From Mariprofundaceae bacterium (GTDB taxonomy: Bacteria; Pseudomonadota; Zetaproteobacteria; Mariprofundales; J009), in assembly GCA_015489095.1 (NCBI GenBank), contig WFMN01000080.1:1-13726 (forward strand): a DNA stretch of 13,726 bases, written 5' to 3'. Positions 13,685 through 13,726 of the stretch are shown in pieces. Position 1 is the first letter of the stretch. Each line of letters begins with the position of its first letter. The translations under genes and the position numbers were made by a program. The notes below the pieces were generated by a model, which did not search any database, had not been told where the DNA came from, and was given only the letters and a program-made list of their open reading frames with translations.

Positions 13685-13726
13685 GGGCACGGCGCGCCGT
13701 GCCCCTACAGCGCACCATGCCCCAAC
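13663..13726. repeat. Perfect 64-nt palindrome, REP element after rayT
   Basis: GTTGGGGCATGGTGCGCTGT (13663-13682) continues AGGGGCACGGCG to the centre at 13694/13695. The right half, to 13726, is its exact reverse complement, 32 bp per arm with no mismatch. The inner 22 nt (GGGGCACGGCG plus its complement) are the REP core also present in rayT. The left arm covers the rayT stop codon. It may extend past the window end. The RNA could also act as a terminator-like hairpin, but no T-run follows within the window. Confidence 0.92.

Overview
The window is GC-rich bacterial chromosome, most likely from a Pseudomonadota (gamma- or zeta-like). The clues are the rpmH-rnpA-yidD-yidC-mnmE order, an E. 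coli-type IlvD, a CCA-encoding tRNA-Gly(CCC) and a BioC of proteobacterial type. I cannot name the genus.

Positions 1-7793 hold ordinary core genes. They are the 3' part of a degenerate EAL + HDOD signalling protein, bioC on the minus strand (convergent with it), and a divergent promoter region. The translation and membrane-biogenesis cluster rpmH, rnpA, yidD, yidC and mnmE follows, then tRNA-Gly(CCC) and ilvD. Two of these genes seem to use rare start codons: rnpA (ATC, 2187) and mnmE (CTG, 4406). Only these extended frames give full-length family N-termini.

Positions 7794-13726 are an accessory, defence-like island with visibly different codon use. A DUF262/HNH protein (GmrSD type) fused to a C-terminal Schlafen-type AlbA_2 domain is followed by a DUF3800 protein, then an AlbA_2/HATPase/winged-helix protein, and finally a broken remnant of a type I restriction gene, hsdR. 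Its most striking feature is that the first ~20 codons of hsdR (peptide YSED[G/A]LVEQPAIRL) occur three times: at 10192, at 11239 and at the head of the hsdR remnant at 12739. The first two are 24-25 codon mini-ORFs. Each sits at a seam between cargo genes, carries the ribosome-binding site of the next gene in its diverged tail, and ends in a stop overlapping the next start (TGATG or ATGA). The copies differ almost only at synonymous sites. This suggests that the 5' end of hsdR is a recurrent docking point for accessory defence genes, with the truncated heads kept as translational couplers.

The island ends in decay. The hsdR remnant has a frameshift and apparently a large deletion. It is followed by a frameshifted REP-associated tyrosine transposase (rayT) that carries REP-like repeats inside its reading frame, and by a perfect 64-nt palindrome that reaches the window end. 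No hsdM or hsdS gene is visible here.
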